In this document: piece by piece, positions 57,901 to 64,000 of the stretch
How the letters are laid out: every line of letters begins with the position of its first letter
How positions within the stretch are numbered: position 1 is the first letter of the stretch
Source of the DNA: Cercis canadensis
Taxonomy: Eukaryota > Streptophyta > Magnoliopsida > Fabales > Fabaceae
Direction of reading: 5' to 3'
Assembly (NCBI GenBank): GCA_003255065.1
Contig: QAOA01000371.1
Coordinates: 1-64,000, forward strand
Length of the DNA stretch: 64,000 bases
Made by a program: the position numbers and the translations under genes
Notes under the pieces: generated by a model
What the model was told of the DNA's origin: nothing
Seen by the model: the letters and a program-made list of their open reading frames with translations, nothing else
The model's database searches: none

Positions 57901-60158
57901 TAATTAGTAGAAAATTTCTGAGTTTTTCTTTTTCTTGTGTAGAAATTTGAGTTTAAACGATCACATGTAATTCTTTTTTTTTATTAAACTCAAATTTTAT
58001 TATTTGTATAATTTATGTACCAACCAAGGAATAAATTACAAGCCAAGCTATTAAAACCAATTCATATATATGTCACTATCTTCGTCATGCAATATTCAAT
58101 TTCGATCAATGGGTTTGTTCCATGTTAAAAAAAAAAAAAAAGAATTAATGAATTTCATAACCTTAATTAATTGTGTATTTATATGATCTTATTCTCTTGA
58201 TTCATATTTTTTTTAAGATGAGAAAAGATTATCTCATTCTAAAGTTAAAACATATAAAAAAATATCAAAGAAGAGGGTTTATTATTCTACCTTACCTATA
58301 TAAGTTGGGTAAAAATTTTAAAAAAAAAATTTTCATTGAGAGTTTAGGACATAATGAACTTTTGATTTTGATATCTTATGAAGATCTTAAAAAATTGAGT
58401 CATCTAGTATGTGTTAGAATAGTTAGTTCATTGTAAAATGCATAAACAAAAATATGTCAAAAAATAAATAATAATTTTTTTGACCATATTAAATTTAAAT
58501 TTTGTTAACAATTTAAAAATATAACTCATAATGAGTAACTCAATTTTTTAAAATTTTCATAATAATACCAAAATTAAAAATTCATTTTACTCTAAACTCT
58601 TATAAATTTTTATTTTTTTTATTTTTACCTCATTCATGTACGATAGAACCCTCAAATAAGGCTTCCATCCTCAAATCTTTGATTCTCCATTTTGTTGTAC
58701 TTTTAAAAGGGCAAATTGTTTTGTGGACAGTGCTATTCATTACCTCAGATTTGCTCTTTTTCTCCAGTGGATTGGTGCGAAAAGCCTAGAATTTGATTGA
58801 TTGAACGTATATATGATTATGTGGTGATTGACAATGTTAGAGGCTGTGTTACTCCCATTATAGTCATCCAACCAATCAATACGTACAACTTGATTTAGCC
58901 ACTTAATGGTGAATCAGTGATGATGGTATATGGAGAAAAAAATTAAAATAATATATTCATTTTCGATTGATACTAGAAGTCCTCAAGAGTTTTATTAAAC
59001 TTCTTGTCTCAAATATTATGACAATTTGACAATCCATATAGAAGTTGCCATGCATTAATCAAACTAAGAAAATATTAAAATTATAATTAAGAAATAAAAA
59101 CTATTTCAAACTAAAGGCAACTTTATTCATTATAGATTTTTTTCCTTTCATCTTTAGACATAATTGTAATTTACTCTCATATTTCCTCAAATAATTATAA
59201 ATACAAAAACTTTATACACAATTTCATGTGTGGCTTAAACTAAGCTTAGGTTGTCTCTCACTTAAATTTTGTTATATATTAATGACTCAATGAAATCCAA
59301 AAAAAAAAAAACTCCACAAAAAAAAAAATTGATGCTTGAGATAATTTTTACCTCTATAAAAGTATTTCGAAATTATATTATTATAATGATAGCATATTGT
59401 TGTTTGTGTAAAAGTTTTTATACTAATAGCAAATTAAGATTAAATCCTTAGTTAAACACATTCAACATATGTCTCAAGAGGGACATTCAAATGATTGAGT
59501 TTTCAATACTCTATTATTGAAGTTTTGTGTTTAAATCTCATTAAAATTGAGTATAATGCAATTTTAAGAGATGATTGACAAACCTTGTTATATAACCTCA
59601 AATGAAAAAAAAAATAGTCAATAGACCATATTAAAGAGGGATGGGGTACTTTTCTCCGACATATTCAATCCTGAATGCTGTAATATTTTTACAATGTCAA
59701 GGTTTTCTAAATTATTTGTGACTAATAAATTAATAATTTCTTTGCTAGACTCCTTAATAAATTAACCATTGAAGATAAATACTAATATACTAAGATTAAA
59801 TAATAATATTCAGCCAACACTAGGTTTAGGTCACCAAGAGATTATTTTTTTTTGTTAATACCACAAGTATCCTCACTTTACCCAATTGGGGGCGTGAAAC
59901 TAATTTTATTCGAGGGTTAGAGCAAATACAATTTCTCCTTTTTTAACAATGTCCTCACTGGACCTTGAACCCTTAATCACAATCAAGGGTACACACCCAC
60001 ACCAAAAGATTTATATATATACAAACATGCAGTAGCTTTTGTAATTGAAAGATTTATGATTAGGCTCAAGCGTACACCCACAAAACACGCACACAAAAGC
60101 AAATCCATCTACTTCTTTTGATAACCAAATGACTTTATAATCAGTTTATATAATTAAA
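54967..60158. other. Gene-poor AT-rich region downstream of the ALOG gene
   Basis: 3' UTR of the ALOG gene likely to about 55,500. Beyond that I find only short AT-rich frames without family features (for example 58,173-58,436). No gene supported. Confidence 0.5.
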
Positions 60159-60591
60159 GAGTAAAACCTTTTTTTAATCCTTAGAAAATGTAGCCACTGA
60201 CAAATTCGTCCTTTAAAAATTTTTGGTGACAAATTAATCATTGAATTATTATTTCGTCGGACAAATTAGTCCTTAAATGTCACTAACGGGACCCATCAAA
60301 GGACTAATTTGTCAAACGGAATAATAATTCAAAGACCAATTTGTCATCGAAATTTTTTGGAGGACAAATTTGTCAATAGCTACATTTTTCAAAGACTAAA
60401 AAATGGTTTTACTCTATAATTAGTCTACTCAAATATGNAAATTGGTCCTTAAATGTCACTAACGGGACCCTATCAAAGGACTAATTTGTCAAACGGAATA
60501 ATAATTCAAAGACCAATTTGTCACCGAAATTTTTTGGAGGACAAATTTGTCAGTGCCTACATTTTTCAAAGACTAAAAAATGGTTTTACTC
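60159..60591. mobile_element. Foldback MITE with internal assembly duplication
   Basis: Ends are GAGTAAAACC and its reverse complement GGTTTTACTC; the arms pair along most of their length (ggaggacaaatttgtca against tgacaaattcgtccttta). Flanks tataattaaa and tataattagt share 8 of 10 bases, as in Mutator-like insertions. The segment 60263-60437 recurs at 60439-60614 around an N. The true element is probably about 260 bp. Confidence 0.7.
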
Positions 60592-62869
60592 TATAATTAG
60601 TCTACTCAAATATGATCCAACATGGTGTGGGGTCCCAAGGCTAACACTGAACCTAAGAATCATCACCAGTTGAGAAGCGACACTAAATAAGCAACCTAAG
60701 GATTACCTCCAACAAATGAGTGAGGGCTCAAACCCATGCCATCAGTTGGTTTTAGATTCAATCCACATTCAATTGTGCTTTGTCAGCTTCAATACAACTA
60801 AATTAGGGTTATTTCAACTTGGTTGTCTTGATGTTACCTAACTACTTGGTGGAGACTAATTTTATTCTCAGGCCTTGATCTAATTCGTGGAGGCACCTAA
60901 TCCTCCTATAACTTATCTAGGCATCGCCCTTGACCATTAATAAAAATAAAAATAAGAGTTAAATAAATTTTTTGTTCTTGAAGTATTTTTCAAATGTCAT
61001 TTTAGTCATCAAATAATCATTTTACATGCTAAACTAGTCCTTTAAGTGGTCATTTTTTGTACTACGAAAGATTAATTTGATAGGCAATGTAATTATTTAA
61101 GAATTAAAGTGACACAAAAATAAATCAATGACTAAAGTAATATTTAAAAATTAATTCAAAGATAAAAAAAATATATTTTACTCTAAAAATAATAGTCTCA
61201 AGAAAAAAGTAAGAGAACCAAAACATGTCGATGATCTGTCTCAATGAATGTGATCTGTGTCCACGAGCGTAGGAGAGCAAAAGCTTCTTTACTAAAATGG
61301 CAAAGAGTACAAGGTACAAAAAAATAGGGATCTCAAGTGACTAACCCCAAAGAGTAAGACCTCACTCACTCTCAAAAGTCCCTACTAAACATGAGAGCTT
61401 GGACCATATTGCTCAGGTGCAATCCCATATGTGTCGTCCCAGAATGTTTGTTGGTCAAGATCTTTGTACCAAACCAATTCTTCTTGCCTTCAACACTTTC
61501 ATCCAAATAGGTGTCAAATTCAAGACATGCCCAACACTGATTTAGTTGCTTCACAGTCACAATTTTGTTGTGGCTGATTGCCTAGTTTTTTTAATTTGCA
61601 TATGAAGCTATCTTATCTTTCTCTTGTTCTACCTCTGTCTCATTAGTTTTTGAATATATGAAAGCTTGTGTCTTGATGTATTCTTTGATTATTACTATGC
61701 TTTTGTCACAGTCTGCAATAACTATCTAAGTGTTTTTATATTTGATTAATTGCTTTGGTATTGCTGATTGATCAAAAATCCCTTTTCTTATCCTCTTCTC
61801 ATTAGCTTATATATAATGGCCTCATTTATATTTGTCTAACTCTAGAGGCTGCAATTTTTTTTTTTTTTTTTTGTATGTTTGATTATTTTTGTCTTTAATA
61901 ACCTGTAATTATTCTTGGGTTTTATTGCCCTATATAATATATAGTTTGTTTAATATTTTAAGACTGGATTTATCAAAAACCGTGTCAATTTTTTTTTTAA
62001 CTTAAGATTATATTTTCATCTTATATACCACAACGGATCTACATCGAGTAAAAGAAAATTATTCTATTTTAAAATTAGAACGTATTACAAACTTTAACAA
62101 AAATTTACAATAATATTTTCAGCTAGTTTTATTATTTATTAAATGGCTTAGTAATAAAAGGATTAAATTTATAATTTTTATGCAAATAAAAGGATTATAT
62201 TGTTAATAAGAGAATCAAAACATTTATTTTTATAAAACAGAATCACTAAAATCATAATTAAAAAAGAAAAGTAGAGAGAAAAGCCCACCATCCTATTCTT
62301 GTCACCGTCTATCTTCTATGATCAATTCTAAACCACACGTTGAATGCCTCACTCGATTTGGGATGCGCATCAAATATTCAATCTATGAAAACGTATTATG
62401 CTAAAAACAAATTAAGAAAATGTATCATTCTCAACCCAAAGAATTTTTCACATCACACAAAAAAACAAAAAAGAAAAAACACGCTTCAATTATTTGACAT
62501 GTTATTTCCATTATAACAAGAATTAAATGTCACCGACAGTGTGTTAAGTGCTAAACCACTTAGAAATTGCATAGCGTTGGAAAATCACAATCATGATTGT
62601 TAATGCTAACCCACTTGTCGAAATGGAATCGAAATGGTAATAGAGTAGCAATTATTTTTAATCTAAAGGTCAATTTGCTTCGCCATTTGTTGTTGACAAT
62701 GGATGTGTAACTGTGTAGGACAGACCACCTTAAATTAACGATTTGACGAGGGACAGTGGGAACACAACCGCGGGAGTACCTAGCCAAGTGTCTTGTTCCT
62801 CTCTGTCACTCACTACCCAAAATAGAAAATCGCTGGCAAACCGTGAGATCTGAATCTCCTCCTTCGTGC
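60592..62869. other. Intergenic DNA with a further foldback MITE
   Basis: A degenerate relative of the element at 46,886 lies at about 60,955-61,190 ('agagttaaataaattttttg' to 'atatattttactct'). No coding region supported. Confidence 0.5.
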
Positions 62870-62999
62870 TCTATTCTCTTCTTCTCCTTCTCTATTTCCT
62901 AATTTAGCATTTTGAGAACCTCTCATTGAGGGCCTCAAATCCGGGTTCGTAGCTTTCTGTTAGCATACGATACCCACTTAGAAGTTCGATCTAAACCCA
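62870..62999 (+). other. Probable non-coding first exon of a gene beyond the window
   Basis: After a sharp change to mixed composition near 62,800, a pyrimidine-rich leader-type stretch (cttcttctccttctctattt) leads to 'aaaccca|gtaagt', a strong splice donor at 63000. Downstream sequence is T-rich, like a plant leader intron. No coding start is seen before 64,000, so the coding part would lie to the right. Inference from composition and the donor only. Confidence 0.45.
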
Positions 63000-64000
63000 G
63001 TAAGTTTTTTGTCGTTCTATGCTTTAATTGTTCACTTCTGGCACTTTGGGTGCTGGTTTTTCGTAAAAGTTTCCATTTTTTCTGGATCTGGATTGGTTCG
63101 GAATCAGGGTTTGTTTGATTTGGTTGTTTTAATTCTCATGGAAATAACTGGAGATTGATATTTAATGAACTTATGCTTTTATTTGATGAATCATTATTAA
63201 GTTTACTTGTTTAATGCTAATGTGGTTTCCATCGTTCCGCTGTGCCAGATCTGGGAGTCTCATTTAATTGAATTACTTGAATTTATTATTAAGTTCATTT
63301 AAATCGATTTAGGTGTTCATAATCAATTTATTTTGCGTGTTAATTTCCTCCTCCTTTTTCTACTTCTTTGTCTTTGGGTCATCTATGATCCTAGATCCGT
63401 CATTTTCATTGCTTTGATGTCAAATTACTGAATCGTTTTGTGATTTGTCCACATTGCTTTCGTCATTGCATTCTTTTTCTCTTTTTTGTTTACTCTTCCT
63501 GTTGAAGGTTTTAGTTCATAGAATATTACTAGAAACTAGGATTGGATCTTGTGAAATTAACGTGTGACTTTCTGTTGGACTAAATTGCGATAGCTTAAAT
63601 TACACTCTTTTTGGTCCCTTAGCCAATGGTAATATCTAGATACTAGTTCACCAGTTAGATTTGGTAAGGATATTAATTTACATTCTTGTGTTCTGTTGAG
63701 CTGTCCTTAGCAATTTGTCTTTTACTTTGACCAATTTGTTCTGGAATTGATTTACCATTTATGAGTGCATAGATTTGAAACGAGTGGGCCTTGGCCTTTT
63801 GATTTGTTAATGGTTGATTGGTAGGATCCTTCTCTTGTTTCTGAACTCCCTTGATGCTGTCATGAAGCTTGCCTGGGTCACTGGTTGCTCTACTGATGTC
63901 TCATAGAACTATATCAAACCAGAATTAAAGAAGTATCAAATTGGTTCTTATACTTAGATCTGTTCTCCTTATCTCCATTCTAATCATTTTCAACTGGGAA
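63000..64000. other. Probable leader intron at the right edge
   Basis: T-rich DNA without an open frame of note, following a strong donor at 63000. Nothing else recognisable. Confidence 0.35.

Noticed and set aside
58173-58436. An 87-codon frame rich in K, I and L
   Set aside because: The composition is what AT-rich DNA gives by chance; no splice context or family feature.
61372-61560. A 62-codon minus-strand frame
   Set aside because: It starts with GTG, and I found no related family or neighbouring exon.
1-64000. CRISPR arrays, bacterial operons, rRNA genes
   Set aside because: The window is plant nuclear DNA; no regularly spaced short repeats or rRNA sequence were seen.

Overview
The window is nuclear DNA of a eudicot plant. 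Genes have spliced exons with GT-AG introns, the intergenic DNA is AT-rich, and MITEs and SINEs are present. The protein families are plant ones: P-class pentatricopeptide repeat proteins, 2-oxoglutarate dioxygenases, a PRAF/RLD protein, an XBAT35-type E3 ligase and an ALOG transcription factor. I cannot name the species. The sequence is a draft scaffold of an apparently heterozygous individual. Nearly every lone N is flanked by two near-identical copies of the same sequence, which points to unmerged overlapping contig ends rather than real tandem repeats.

Region 1 (about 1-28,000) is a young tandem segmental duplication. Copy A spans about 860-14,455 and copy B about 16,021-26,145. The shared layout is: first exon of a 2-oxoglutarate dioxygenase of the ACC-oxidase-homolog group (minus strand), an intact intronless RFL-type PPR gene (plus strand, 640 codons), a dead first exon of a second dioxygenase (minus strand), PPR remnants, and a decayed small ORF with a signal-peptide-like start. 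The two PPR genes (4642-6564 and 19112-21034) are both open. In the repeat array they differ disproportionately at the residues that set RNA base recognition, which is the most interesting signal here. The other copies are decaying. Copy B lost exons 2-3 of the first dioxygenase. The second dioxygenase has a 20-bp deletion in A and an 894-bp transposon in B. The third PPR is a C-terminal half with a frameshift in A and a scrambled scrap in B. Insertions private to one copy (a 272-bp SINE and a foldback in A; a 90-bp SINE and the 894-bp element in B) mark events after the duplication.

Region 2 (about 28,000-42,200) holds two well-preserved single genes on the plus strand. The first is a nine-exon PRAF/RLD gene (PH, RCC1 repeats, FYVE, coiled coil, BRX; 1095 aa). 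The second is a nine-exon XBAT34/35-like ankyrin-RING E3 ligase (462 aa). The last PRAF exon appears twice because of an assembly junction. An intron of the XBAT gene holds a 212-base gap.

Region 3 (about 42,200-64,000) is gene-poor. It contains an ALOG/LSH gene (54328-54966), several foldback or Mutator-like MITEs, including one nested inside another with clear 9-bp target duplications, and at the right edge a probable non-coding first exon of a gene that continues outside the window.
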